In this document: positions 42,810 to 50,255 of the stretch, one piece after another
Layout of the letters: every line of letters starts with the position of its first letter
How positions within the stretch are numbered: the first letter of the stretch is position 1
Source of the DNA: Chloroflexi bacterium RBG_16_56_11
GTDB lineage: Bacteria; Chloroflexota; Dehalococcoidia; Dehalococcoidales; RBG-16-60-22
Assembly (NCBI GenBank): GCA_001796865.1
Contig: MGNQ01000019.1
Coordinates: 4,472-54,726 of the forward strand
Reading direction: 5' to 3'
DNA length: 50,255 bases
Translations under genes and position numbers: made by a program
Notes under the pieces: model-generated
The model's input: the letters and a program-made list of their open reading frames with translations, nothing else
Told to the model about the DNA's origin: nothing
Database searches by the model: none

Positions 42810-43619
42810 TTACTCCCGACCCTCGACGTGCGGCTGGAGAGACTCTATCCATGACTGATCACCCCGCGCAACAGAGCGTATCCCCGTCAGGAGCCGGGAA
42901 CTGGCCGCCGCTTTGGGAATGAATCCCACCGCCCCCACCTTTTTACTGGCCAGGACATTTTCTTCTTCGTCATACTGGGTCAGCATTAACACCTTGGCCG
43001 TTTTACACTTCAGGCAAATTTCGCGGGCGGAATCGAGGCCGTTCATCACCGGCATGACGATATCCATCACCACGACATCCGGGATGAGCTCGATGGCTTT
43101 TTCCAACCCCTCTTTGCCGTTAACCGCCTCGCCAATCACCTGGATATCGCGCTGCAATGTCAGCACCGACCTGATCCCGTCCCTGACCACGGCATGGTCA
43201 TCCACGATCAATACCCTGATTTTCTTGGTCGCCCGGTCGAGCAGGGCGCGGATACGCGGCACCAGGGCTACCGGTTCGACCGGCTTGGCCAGGAAATCCT
43301 CGGCGTCCATCTGCATACCCTCGTCCATCCTCCAGCCTTTGAGAAGCTGCTTTTCGGGTGGGGCGTTGATGACCATGATCGGCAAGTTACCGAACCCGAG
43401 GGTCTGCTTCATCCATTTATGGAAGATAAAGGCGTCTCCCCGGGGCATAATCGTTCCCAGAATAACGGCATCGGGCTCATGGGAACGCACCATGTTTTCC
43501 GCCTGGTCGCGATCATAGGCGGTAGCCACGGCGAAGGCTTCATTTTCCAATACCCGTTTCATAATTTCGACAAAAGCCACCTCGTCATCAACAATTAAAA
43601 TAGTCTGTTTCTCCGCCAT
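42810..43619 (-). CDS. Tandem receiver-domain protein without output domain
   Basis: A 269-residue protein. The start at 43619 follows AAAGGGGG; a longer frame runs into repeat DNA. The first receiver (residues 5-125) has DDE but the expected phosphoacceptor reads VILGTIMP, so Gly55 replaces Asp. The second receiver (135-255) resembles NarL-type domains with DDH and D186 in VVVMDIVMP, plus the usual Thr/Lys switch (LMLTQY, FIPKA), but it ends at SWIESLQPHVEGRE with no HTH. It overlaps no gene but lies 5 bp from the Mo-subunit start and so is the first gene of the operon. It may titrate or relay phosphate from the nearby kinase. Confidence 0.85.
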   Translation of the reverse strand: MAEKQTILIVDDEVAFVEIMKRVLENEAFAVATAYDRDQAENMVRSHEPDAVILGTIMPRGDAFIFHKWMKQTLGFGNLPIMVINAPPEKQLLKGWRMDEGMQMDAEDFLAKPVEPVALVPRIRALLDRATKKIRVLIVDDHAVVRDGIRSVLTLQRDIQVIGEAVNGKEGLEKAIELIPDVVVMDIVMPVMNGLDSAREICLKCKTAKVLMLTQYDEEENVLASKKVGAVGFIPKAAASSRLLTGIRSVARGDQSWIESLQPHVEGRE

Positions 43620-43671
43620 ATCCGGCCCCCTTTCCCCTGAAACTAGGGTTGTATTATAAGTGCTTTTTGAT

Positions 43672-43772
43672 GTCACCCTGAGCGAAGCGAAGGGTCTCGG
43701 AGTGGCGGGGTCTATGGGTACAATGCCCAGCCTCACCCCGAGATTCTTCGTCGCTCCACTCCTCAGAATGAC
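43672..43772. repeat. GTCACCCTGAGCGAAGCGAAGG interspersed palindromic repeat
   Basis: Begins GTCACCCTGAGCGAAGCGAAGG and ends CTCCTCAGAATGAC, with an inner CCCGAGATTCTTCGTCGC arm. It lies upstream of the double-receiver gene. Confidence 0.75.
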
Positions 43773-43969
43773 ATTTGATACAAAGCTCCTGAAACTGCTG
43801 GTTAATATAATGTAAGTCATCGAGTTGCCGGGGGGAATAGGGGATTTACCCCGATAACAGGCGGGGAAAGCCCCTGATTTTCAGGTATTCTCCCTTGGTT
43901 CCCCGGGGCTCACACCGGAGCGGAAGCGGTGGTGGCGCATAAGAGGAAAAATTGGCCTGGTGGGGGTTA
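43773..43969. other. Intergenic region between NarL-type gene and double-receiver gene
   Basis: Contains several GC-rich inverted repeats, such as GGGGATTTACCCCG near 43850 and GCGGGGAAAGCCCCTG near 43863, that could fold as attenuators or terminators of the upstream kinase-regulator genes. No gene is seen. Confidence 0.4.
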
Positions 43970-44623
43970 CTAGATGCTGATAATACCCTTGCGTAAAGCG
44001 TACTTGACTAAATCAACGCGGTTATGGACTCCAAGCTTGGCCATAAGGTTTGTTTTATGACCTTCCACGGTCTTGGGTGTAATTACGAGTATTCTGGCTA
44101 TTTCTTGAGTGCTGTGGCCGTCCGCCAGCAGCTTGAGGACCTCACGTTCCCGTCCCGTCAGCCCGTTAAAAGGGTCCTGGACGGGGCGGTGACCGGCGGT
44201 GTTTTTATAGTTTTCTACCATCAGTTTGGCCACCGAGGGTGAAAGGTAGGAATCACCCCGGTGCACCGAGCGTATCCCGGCGGTGAGCTCTGATGACGCG
44301 GCCGCCTTGCTTATAAATCCGGAGGCGCCGGACTCGATAACCGGAAAGAAATATTCCTTGTCATCATACTGGGTCAGGACAAGTACCTTCGTTCCAGGGA
44401 ATTCTTTGCTCATCCGCCTGGTGGCCTCCAGTCCCCCCATGATCGGCATGGCAATATCCATGATCACGACGTCAGGGTGAATTTGGCTGACTTTTTGAAG
44501 GGCTTCGAAGCCGTTGGTTGCCTCACCGACGACTTCGATGTCCCCGGCCAGTGCCAGTAATGCGCAGATGCCGTCCCGCACGATTGTATGGTCGTCAACT
44601 ACCAGGACTTTTATTTTCTCCAT
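43970..44623 (-). CDS. NarL/LuxR-type response regulator
   Basis: A 217-residue regulator starting MEKIKVLVVDDHTIV; a TTG two codons upstream is an alternative, but AGGA spacing favours the ATG. The receiver has D9/D10, phosphoacceptor D56 in VVIMDIAMP, T/S and K switch residues (LVLTQYDD, FISKAAASS). The LuxR-type HTH is LTGREREVLKLLADGHSTQEIARILVITPKTVEGHKTNLMAKLGV. It overlaps the histidine kinase gene by 29 bases, so they form a cognate pair. Targets are unknown, but the next operon downstream is the likely regulon. Confidence 0.92.
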   Translation of the reverse strand: MEKIKVLVVDDHTIVRDGICALLALAGDIEVVGEATNGFEALQKVSQIHPDVVIMDIAMPIMGGLEATRRMSKEFPGTKVLVLTQYDDKEYFFPVIESGASGFISKAAASSELTAGIRSVHRGDSYLSPSVAKLMVENYKNTAGHRPVQDPFNGLTGREREVLKLLADGHSTQEIARILVITPKTVEGHKTNLMAKLGVHNRVDLVKYALRKGIISI

Positions 44624-45857
44624 ATTCAATATCCTGACCTACGGGTATCCTGGCCCAGACTGTTGTCCCTTTTCCTATTTCAGACTCAATGCCGCTCGAG
44701 CCGCCCAGAAAACCAATCCGCTCTCTCATGCTGAAAAGACCCCGGCCCCTTCCGCTCTCCTCGACATCCGTGATTTCCTTCACATTGAACCCGTGCCCGT
44801 TATCTTTTATTGTCAGGAGAAATTCATCAGGCCTGTATTCCAGGATAATGCCAGCATTAGTAGCGCTCGAGTGCTGGGCGATATTACCCACCGCCCCTTG
44901 AATAAAGCGGAAAAGAGCGGCTTCAACCTCAACGGGAAACCTCACTGCGATACCCCTGGTTTCCAACGTTACGGTAATCCCCAGCGACTGAAGTCGGGTC
45001 TCAGCGTATTTGCGGGCTGCGGGCACCAATCCCAGTGTATCCAGGAGAGCTGGATGAAGGTTTGATATCAACCTGCTGACCTCTTTGTGCACCTGTACGG
45101 TCAGCGCCTGCACTTTTTTTAAACCCGCGACAAAGTCTTTATCATTTTTATCCGGTATCGCCGCCATTTCTATCAGCGCCTGCAACTGGAGGGCAATCCC
45201 GGAAAGCGATTGGCTGGTCTCGTCATGGAGCTCCCGGGCGATTCTCCTTCTTTCATCCTCCTCGGCCACCAGGTTCTGCCGGGCGAGTTTACGCATTCTT
45301 TCACGGGCTTTCCTTAAACGCTCGTACAATCTGGCGTGTTCAACGGCGATACCAAGCTGGTCGCCGATGGCATAAAGCAGGTGCATGTCGTTTGTGGTGA
45401 ATTTGCGCGGCAGGCGACTGGCTACGTTCAGCACGCCCAGCACTTTGTCCTGGGCGCGGAGCGGCACACAGATAAACGCCTTCAAACCTTCAGCGATGAC
45501 CATTTCGCGGTGGGCTACCCGTGCATCTGAACAGATGTCTTCAAGCAGAACAGCCTTGCCGCTTTTTGCCACGCCGCCGGTAATACCTTCGCCAAGGCTG
45601 AGACGCACCTTTTCCAGGAATTCATTGCTCAAACCGCGGTGGGCGGTACGCAAGAGTTCGCGGGTATTTTCATCGACGAGCAGGATTTCACCGACAGTAC
45701 CATTCATGATATCCAGGGTGCTGTCGAGACCCACGCCAAGAATCGCATCGAGGTTCCATAGCCCGCTCAATGCTGCGGAAATTCGGCTCAATACCAGGAG
45801 CTCGGACTGCTGCCTGTTTATTTTTTCCCGTGTTCGGCGGGGCCTGAGAGTGTTCAT
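44595..45857 (-). CDS. GAF-domain sensor histidine kinase (NarX/HisKA_3 type)
   Basis: A 420-residue soluble kinase. A GAF domain covers about residues 25-175 (AILGVGLDSTLDIMNGTVGEILLV, EGITGGVAKSG, FICVPLRAQDKVLGVLNVASR). The HisKA_3 H-box is ERRRIARELHDETSQSLSG with H211. The ATPase part has GNIAQHSSA, DNGHGF and GRGLFSMRERIGFLGG. No membrane segment is present, so it senses a cytosolic signal, perhaps through the GAF domain (redox, heme or small ligand). It should phosphorylate the NarL-type regulator downstream, whose start lies within its 3' end. Confidence 0.92.
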   Translation of the reverse strand: MNTLRPRRTREKINRQQSELLVLSRISAALSGLWNLDAILGVGLDSTLDIMNGTVGEILLVDENTRELLRTAHRGLSNEFLEKVRLSLGEGITGGVAKSGKAVLLEDICSDARVAHREMVIAEGLKAFICVPLRAQDKVLGVLNVASRLPRKFTTNDMHLLYAIGDQLGIAVEHARLYERLRKARERMRKLARQNLVAEEDERRRIARELHDETSQSLSGIALQLQALIEMAAIPDKNDKDFVAGLKKVQALTVQVHKEVSRLISNLHPALLDTLGLVPAARKYAETRLQSLGITVTLETRGIAVRFPVEVEAALFRFIQGAVGNIAQHSSATNAGIILEYRPDEFLLTIKDNGHGFNVKEITDVEESGRGRGLFSMRERIGFLGGSSGIESEIGKGTTVWARIPVGQDIEYGENKSPGS

Positions 45858-45913
45858 TTCACCAGCTCGCAGTTGACAGGATAAGGAGTGCTAATACGCG
45901 CTGTATAGATTAG

Positions 45914-45940
45914 ATTATAGAAAAATCCGGGACTTGTCAA
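45914..45940 (-). promoter_or_regulatory. Putative promoter of the kinase-regulator genes
   Basis: On the minus strand TTGACA (45940-45935) and TATAAT (45919-45914) are both perfect but only 15 nt apart. It gives a leader of about 50 nt before the kinase ATG. Confidence 0.5.
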
Positions 45941-46074
45941 ACTATTGATTAGTACTAGAGCTTTTTACTCCTCAATATATAGGTACTTCAGTGATGTTAT
46001 TTCAATTTGTTCGAAAAACTAACGACTAATTCGAAGAAGGCTTCTATGTCAGGGTGTGGAAAAATCACCTTTGG

Positions 46075-46153
46075 TGGAGCTGAGGTATCAATAGGTAGTA
46101 CTGGTAAGGACTTCGATTTGACTTTTAACCTCAGTATATGAGGACGTACCTAC
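46075..46153. repeat. TGGAGCTGAGGTATCAATAGG dispersed repeat, copy A
   Basis: The 28-bp core (46075-46102) recurs at 46965-46992 and, with similar flanking sequence of about 80 bp, at 48184-48270. Confidence 0.7.
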
Positions 46154-46201
46154 GTTAAGTAACAAGATGCCCGATTGTGTGATGAGTCAGATGTGTTGAA
46201 T

Positions 46202-46636
46202 CTACGTCAAAGCATCCTCATCGTATATGAAAAGCACATCATCTTCATTCGCGACTCTCCCTTTGGTCTTACTATATAAACCCATCGCGGCTCCGTTACC
46301 CTTTTGAGTAGGCACGAACATCTCACGACATCTGTGTTCTCGAGCTATCCGCTTGAGTTCTTCTATGAGTTTGCTGGCTATGCCTTGCCGCCTAAATTCA
46401 TCAAAAACATCAATTGAATAAAGAAACATTTTTGGGAAAGAACTGTTTGGGCTTTGCAGAACATATCCCCAAAGGAAACCGCTCAAATTCCCATCGGTTC
46501 TGGAAACTAGGAATACATTTTCTTCGCCTTCGAAGAAGTGTGTATTAGTTTCTGCAATTCCTCCATTTGCCCGGTCAAATAGATGAGCAAGTGTTTTGTT
46601 GTCAATCTTCCTGACTCTTTCGATTTGTGTTGGCAT
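46202..46636 (-). CDS. GNAT family N-acetyltransferase
   Basis: A 144-residue protein. The start MPTQIERVRKI at 46636 follows GGAAGGA; the upstream ATG is unsupported. GNAT motif A is LYSIDVFDEFRRQGIASKLIEELKRI, with the acetyl-CoA loop R-R-Q-G-I-A. The C-terminal GNGAAMGLYSKTKGRV...VLFIYDEDALT resembles AAC(3)-I-like proteins, but that is not enough to claim aminoglycoside acetylation. It lies alone between dispersed repeats in an AT-rich region unlike the core genes, so it may have been acquired. Confidence 0.8.
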   Translation of the reverse strand: MPTQIERVRKIDNKTLAHLFDRANGGIAETNTHFFEGEENVFLVSRTDGNLSGFLWGYVLQSPNSSFPKMFLYSIDVFDEFRRQGIASKLIEELKRIAREHRCREMFVPTQKGNGAAMGLYSKTKGRVANEDDVLFIYDEDALT

Positions 46637-47057
46637 TTTTCGTCCTTCCAGCATTCTTTTTATGTCGAAATGATACTGTACACTAGCATAAGGTCAAAAC
46701 GATCAAGCCGATAGGGTATGTAGCAGTTCTGCATTGCTTCCCATCGAATAAACCAGCTATGCCAATTAAAATTAGAATCGAATCCACTCATAATTCTTCC
46801 GTCAAGCAAAGGTCTTTGGCAACACAGATTTTATCACAACCAGACAATGTCACATAAATCTTAATTGTTGAGTTTAGAAGCAATTGGAATAAAAATCAAT
46901 TGAAATAGGTGGAAGAATTGGGTACTACCTGTTGATACCTTAGGTCGTAGATTTTGAAGCTAAATGGAGCTGAGGTATCAATAGGTAGTACTTTCGAAAT
47001 GGCATTCTCCCTCCATATTTAGTAGAATAGAAACGATCTGGAGAACGCTGAATAGCT
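46637..47057. other. AT-rich intergenic region with inverted repeat
   Basis: Contains an inverted repeat: GGTACTACCTGTTGATACCT (46921-46940) facing AGGTATCAATAGGTAGTACT (46973-46992), nearly exact complements with a 32-bp loop. No gene is visible. Confidence 0.6.
46957..46992 (+). repeat. Direct repeat left of the second toroid gene (copy B)
   Basis: AAGCTAAATGGAGCTGAGG with TATCAATAGGTAGTACT following. A matching 37-bp sequence lies at 48175-48211, on the other side of the gene. Confidence 0.7.
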
Positions 47058-48167
47058 ATGGTTAATTGGAAAGAAAAACTTAAAGGAAACCCGATACCCT
47101 GGCTGTTAGAAGCGGATGAGACCCAGCCAGCCATCCGCTATTATGCTTTACGTGATATCCTTGGCCGGGATGAGAACGATAAAGAAGTCAAAGCTGCCAA
47201 AGCGGCTATCATGACAAGCGGACCGGTGCCGGTAATCCTGGCGGCGCAGCATCCGGAGGGATATTGGGGAGAACGACCCAGGTACACCGGGACGATGCCG
47301 GCTCTCGTTTACATGGCGCAGTTTGGGGCGGACGGAGCTGACCCGCGCATTCGCGCCGGCTGCGAGATTCTGCTCTCCCGATTCATCGACAGCGGTGGTA
47401 GTCTGCGTGGTCTGTCATTGATAGGCACGCCTTCCGATTTCAACTATTGCGCGGCGGGTATAAATGGGGCGGCTTTGATAGACTTCGGCTGGCTTAACGA
47501 CCAACGCTTGCAGACAGCAATGGAATGGCTGGCACAGACTATTACGGGAGAAGGAGTGGCTGACGCTTCGAACCGTGACACAAACAAACGTCATGAAAAG
47601 TCCAGGAACTCGTCTCCTCCATTCGCCTGTCCACAGCGTAATGCTGATCTGCCATGCGCCTGGGGCGCAATAAAGGTGATGATTGCCCTGAACAAAGTAC
47701 CAACGGCGCAGCGAACCAAGAATATGCAGGAGGCTATCAAACGGGGTGTGGACTTTCTCTTGAGCCACGACCCGGCGGTCGCCGATTACCCCTTTGGCAC
47801 GGGGAACAGGCCCAGCTCGAACTGGTTCAAGTTCTATTATCCTCTCCGCAGCGAAGCCGATGTGCTTCAGAACCTGGAGGTCATGGCAGCACTAGGCCAA
47901 GCCAAGAATCCCAAGTTAGCCAACGCGTTAGATCTGGTCATTAGTAAGCAAAACCAACAAGGACGCTGGCTGCTGGAACGTACCTACAAGGAGTTGGCGG
48001 ACACACAAGAAAAGAAAGTCTTTTATTGGTACCAGAACTCCCTGAGACTTTATATAACCGGCAAGGAGTTGGCGGAGATACAAGAAAAGAAAGGGCAACC
48101 CAGCAAGTGGGTCACCTTAAGAGCGTTGCGGGTATTGAAAGCGGCTTATCCAGAAGAACAGAGTTAA
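47058..48167 (+). CDS. Alpha/alpha-toroid repeat protein (paralogue of the 20874 gene)
   Basis: A 369-residue protein with the same plan as the one encoded at 20874: AIRYYALRDILGR, QHPEGYWGERPRYTGTMPALVYMAQFG, CAWGAIKVMIALNKVP, SSNWFKFYYP, a QW-like QNQQGRW, and KWVTLRALRVLKAA. It carries an in-frame 75-bp duplication near the end, so KELADTQEKK and KELAEIQEKK both appear (DNA at 47988 and 48063), an insertion absent from the paralogue. No cyclase or zinc motif is seen, so the function is unknown. The gene is flanked by direct repeats, and its codon use is more AT-rich than that of the core genes. Confidence 0.65.
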   Translation: MVNWKEKLKGNPIPWLLEADETQPAIRYYALRDILGRDENDKEVKAAKAAIMTSGPVPVILAAQHPEGYWGERPRYTGTMPALVYMAQFGADGADPRIRAGCEILLSRFIDSGGSLRGLSLIGTPSDFNYCAAGINGAALIDFGWLNDQRLQTAMEWLAQTITGEGVADASNRDTNKRHEKSRNSSPPFACPQRNADLPCAWGAIKVMIALNKVPTAQRTKNMQEAIKRGVDFLLSHDPAVADYPFGTGNRPSSNWFKFYYPLRSEADVLQNLEVMAALGQAKNPKLANALDLVISKQNQQGRWLLERTYKELADTQEKKVFYWYQNSLRLYITGKELAEIQEKKGQPSKWVTLRALRVLKAAYPEEQS

Positions 48168-48174
48168 ATATCCG

Positions 48175-48270
48175 GAAGCTAAGTGGAGCTGGGATATCAA
48201 TAGGTAGTACTCGCAGGGACTTCAACTTCACCTTTGCTTTCAGGATATAGTGTTGGGAGGACCGTATCTA
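48175..48270 (+). repeat. Direct repeat right of the second toroid gene (copy C)
   Basis: AAGCTAAGTGGAGCTGGGA with TATCAATAGGTAGTACT following, then sequence resembling the tail of copy A at 46103-46153. Confidence 0.7.
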
Positions 48271-48466
48271 TTAAGGTGGTCGGTACCTGCCCATAGATAG
48301 AACCAGAAATTTCAAATTAGCTGTTGGAATGATATTATGCTACCTAACCTTATTCGTTAATGAGTAACAATCACTCTTTTTGTTGGATTCTGGTTGACGC
48401 CCGATAGAACTTGGCTTAAGATAGTCTTGGGAAATAGCAGCAACAATTCGCGGAAGGAAGGTTCGT

Positions 48467-49123
48467 GTGGCTTCAAAACAGGTATTGCTGTTGGAACAGC
48501 TGCTAATTGAGGATGGCGACTACATACATCCTCGCAACCCGCCGGAAGAGTTCGTCATACAAGCTACTGCCCTGCCGGATGAAGACGCTAAGGCCCTAGC
48601 TGCCAGGCTTTTCATAAAGAGTGAATGGCGCTATGTATGGATGGCTGTGATTATCTTTCAGAAGCACCCAACAGCAAGGACGATGATAGACTGGAAATAC
48701 CTTGAGCCGTTCGGAAACCGGATGGATAGCTGGGGTCTGGTCGATGCCTTCGCGTCTTTGGCAGGACCTGCCTGGAGGGAAGGGCAAATAAGTGATGAGG
48801 CAGTAATGAGCTGGACACACTCTGAAAACCGCTGGTGGCGAAGGGCTGCACTGGTCTGCACGGTGTTTCTCAACCGCAAAATCTTGGGTGGTAGAGGAGA
48901 TACTCCCCGGACATTGGCGGTTTGCGAAGTTCTAGCACGTGATAGGGACGATATGGTCATCAAGGGTTTGTCCTGGGCATTACGGGATTTGAGTAAGCGT
49001 GATCGTGCGGCAGCAGAGAGATTCCTCAAGGAACACGAGGGAGAACTACATGCGAGAGTAAAGCGGGAAGTGCGTAACAAGCTAGAAACCGGAGTTAAAA
49101 ATCCGCGACGTATGAGACGATGA
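48467..49123 (+). CDS. AlkD-like DNA alkylation repair protein (HEAT-repeat)
   Basis: A 218-residue helical-repeat protein with a GTG start preceded by GGAAGGAAGG. It contains AlkD-type elements: DAKALAARLFIKSEWRYVWMAVIIFQKHP, a DSWGLVDAFAS stretch (like the AlkD W-D/NWDLVD region), WTHSENRWWRRAALVCTVFL (the RR helix), and a late DMVIKGLSWALRDLSKRD helix. It may excise bulky alkylated bases; the match is to the family fold, since catalytic Asp and Trp cannot be fixed. The C-terminus is strongly basic (KNPRRMRR). It stands alone. Confidence 0.7.
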   Translation: MASKQVLLLEQLLIEDGDYIHPRNPPEEFVIQATALPDEDAKALAARLFIKSEWRYVWMAVIIFQKHPTARTMIDWKYLEPFGNRMDSWGLVDAFASLAGPAWREGQISDEAVMSWTHSENRWWRRAALVCTVFLNRKILGGRGDTPRTLAVCEVLARDRDDMVIKGLSWALRDLSKRDRAAAERFLKEHEGELHARVKREVRNKLETGVKNPRRMRR

Positions 49124-49275
49124 TTACGCTCTCACAGAATACTGAACAATCTAGCAGCGCGTCCGAGTAACGCACGGGTTACCGGTAATTCAGGTGGAAA
49201 GTAATGTTGATGGGAAAGGAAAGGTGCGTTTGCAAGGCTACTGGGGGTTTGACGAAAAAATTAGTAATAGAGGCA

Positions 49276-49480
49276 CTATTGTTCCAGCACGATACCCAGG
49301 ACTTCCCGGGTGAGTAGGCCACTCCGGTGGGCACCAAACAGCTTGAGCAGGTTATGACCGGCACAGATGATTTTCCATTCACCGTCGGCCTTGTACTCTC
49401 CCCGTAACAGGAACTGCCTGAAACCTCTTGCCTGCTTTATCTGGCCGAAAACCGGCTCCGGCAGAATACATCCTTGTTGT
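49276..49480 (-). pseudogene. Remnant of an IS1182-type transposase (C-terminal end)
   Basis: On the minus strand the frame LPEPVFGQIKQARGFRQFLLRG...GEWKIICAGHNLLKLF matches the C-terminal end of IS1182-family DDE transposases and closes at 49276. Upstream it is interrupted by a stop near 49482, and no N-terminal part is present. Terminal inverted repeats were not found. Confidence 0.7.
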
Positions 49481-49623
49481 TAATCCTGAAGCAAACAAAG
49501 ATATTACCGAGACGCATCCTATCCTTGTAGAATTTCCTGTCTACTGATGAGACTGCGTCACGATAGGTGTCAAATCTAAACGCATTCTGGATAATTTCTT
49601 TGCTTGTATTTACCAGTTCTATT

Positions 49624-49944
49624 TTATGGCCTTCGGGACGACACAACTTCCTTAGATCCCGCAAACCGAGGCTTGGGTCGCAAAGTAATCTCCAACTCAG
49701 CATCGAGGGCGTCGGCCACTTTCTTCACAGTGGAAAGAGATGGCAGCGAGCCGCCGCTCTCCAGCCTGGCGATACTTTCCTGTTTGGTATTCAGCAGCTT
49801 CGCTAACTGCTCCTGGGTTAGTCCCTTAGCCAGTCGTAGTCGGATCAAGGCAGATGCCAGCTTATATTCAGGCTCAAGCGACTCATACTCCTGCCTGAAC
49901 TCAGGGTCTTTCAATAGTTTCTTTTTGTGTTCCTTCCAATTCAT
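49624..49944 (-). CDS. XRE-family antitoxin (HigA-like)
   Basis: A 106-residue protein starting MNWKEHKKKLLKDPEF; this ATG follows AGGAGG, whereas the earlier GTG overlaps that site. The N-terminal helices KDPEFRQEYESLEPEYKLASALIRLRLAKGLT are typical of HigA/XRE antitoxins. The HTH is GLTQEQLAKLLNTKQESIARLESGG. The C-terminal strand region is LEITLRPKPRFAG. It follows the toxin gene by 5 bp, so they form a toxin-antitoxin pair in the toxin-first HigBA order. Confidence 0.87.
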   Translation of the reverse strand: MNWKEHKKKLLKDPEFRQEYESLEPEYKLASALIRLRLAKGLTQEQLAKLLNTKQESIARLESGGSLPSLSTVKKVADALDAELEITLRPKPRFAGSKEVVSSRRP

Positions 49945-49949
49945 ATCAC

Positions 49950-50255
49950 TCACCTCCTCCTGGATAAGTAATCATCGAGTCTACTTTCCGCCGTCTTTAT
50001 GTCTGCTCTTGGCACTGGCCCTGTCTTCTTGTTAAGTCCGTGTAGAAGAACGAAGGTATGCTCAGTGTATAAGAAGTAGATAATGCGATACCGATTTTTG
50101 CCATGTCGAACTCTCAACTCCCAGAATTGTTTTTCAAGATGCCTGGCATAAGGCATACCGAGGCTGACCCCGAATTCCTCGAGCAAGTCGAGAGTTCTGG
50201 CAATCCTGGCTCTTGATTTAGCGTCCAGCGAGTCAATGAACTCTTCTACCGGAGA
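49950..50255 (-). CDS. HigB/RelE-type toxin (Gp49-like), 5' partial
   Basis: The frame is open to the window edge, so the start is missing. About 101 residues remain: SPVEEFIDSLDAKSRARIARTLDLLEEFG, then MPYARHLEKQFWELRVRHGKNRYRIIYFLY and HGLNKKTGPVPRADIKTAESRLDDYL. This is the phage Gp49-like/HigB fold. The LWELR-type motif (FWELRVR) and RYRIIYF are diagnostic, and the KKT region is expected to contact mRNA on the ribosome. The toxin stop and antitoxin start are 5 bp apart. Confidence 0.87.
   Translation of the reverse strand, partial: SPVEEFIDSLDAKSRARIARTLDLLEEFGVSLGMPYARHLEKQFWELRVRHGKNRYRIIYFLYTEHTFVLLHGLNKKTGPVPRADIKTAESRLDDYLSRRR

Noticed and set aside
46202..46636. Aminoglycoside 3-N-acetyltransferase
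   Set aside because: Only weak resemblance outside the general GNAT fold.
49437..49703. Separate protein overlapping the antitoxin gene on the minus strand
   Set aside because: No start after the antitoxin stop and no recognised family; probably insertion-element debris.
1..50255. tRNA, rRNA or CRISPR array
   Set aside because: No cloverleaf, rRNA signature or regularly spaced short repeats were recognised; the repeats are dispersed palindromes.

Overview
The window is about 50 kb of a moderately GC-rich chromosome from an anaerobic bacterium. Gene content points to the Chloroflexota, most likely an uncultured Dehalococcoidia-type lineage. The evidence is a MetF-MetV pair beside an NADH/molybdopterin oxidoreductase module, a run of CoA-metabolism genes (MmgE/PrpD, SDRs, HMG-CoA-synthase-like protein, thiolase, CaiB, epimerase), a CxxC zinc-ribbon protein, ferredoxin-thioredoxin reductase and DUF4037/DUF4870 proteins. 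The lineage is inferred from gene families; there is no rRNA or marker gene here to prove it.

Layout. 1-2.9 kb: the 3' part of a large membrane-anchored BNR/Asp-box surface protein. 3-7.3 kb: small membrane proteins, a tautomerase, a flavoprotein, a ferredoxin-type protein with a zinc-ribbon partner, and a DUF4037 protein. 7.5-16.2 kb: seven plus-strand acyl-CoA/ketone metabolism genes separated by short palindromic repeats, with a broken GIY-YIG nuclease gene sitting inside one such repeat. 16.4-20.8 kb: a glutaredoxin/FTR-rubredoxin pair (minus), then a MarR regulator with two tandem MATE exporters (plus). 20.9-30.4 kb: a toroid protein, a PaaK-like ligase, an S51 peptidase, a GGQHR-motif/YdeI-like pair, a fused ABC exporter (minus) and RsmE. 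30.7-33.2 kb: a DEAD-box helicase and a CxxC zinc-ribbon gene, divergently transcribed from what look like two copies of the same promoter and leader; then a small unknown gene. 33.3-34.8 kb: a B12-type radical SAM protein.

35.0-45.9 kb (minus strand) is the metabolic core. A GAF histidine kinase and NarL-type regulator stand upstream of an apparent six-gene operon: an output-less double-receiver protein, a molybdopterin (FdhA/NuoG-like) subunit, a NuoE-like subunit, a NuoF-GltD fusion, MetV and MetF. Together these suggest an NAD(P)H-linked electron-input complex serving methylene-tetrahydrofolate reductase in a Wood-Ljungdahl pathway. The molybdopterin subunit has Tyr where formate dehydrogenases carry catalytic Sec or Cys, so it may carry electrons or oxidise something else rather than act as a formate dehydrogenase.

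46-50.3 kb is more AT-rich and accessory: a GNAT acetyltransferase, a second toroid protein flanked by direct repeats, an AlkD-like protein, the tail of an IS1182-type transposase, and a HigB/HigA-like toxin-antitoxin pair running off the window edge.

The most unusual signals are the duplicated promoter-leader of the helicase and CxxC genes, the repeat-embedded GIY-YIG gene, the repeat inserted at the duplicated 3' end of the epimerase gene, and several enzymes with key catalytic residues replaced.
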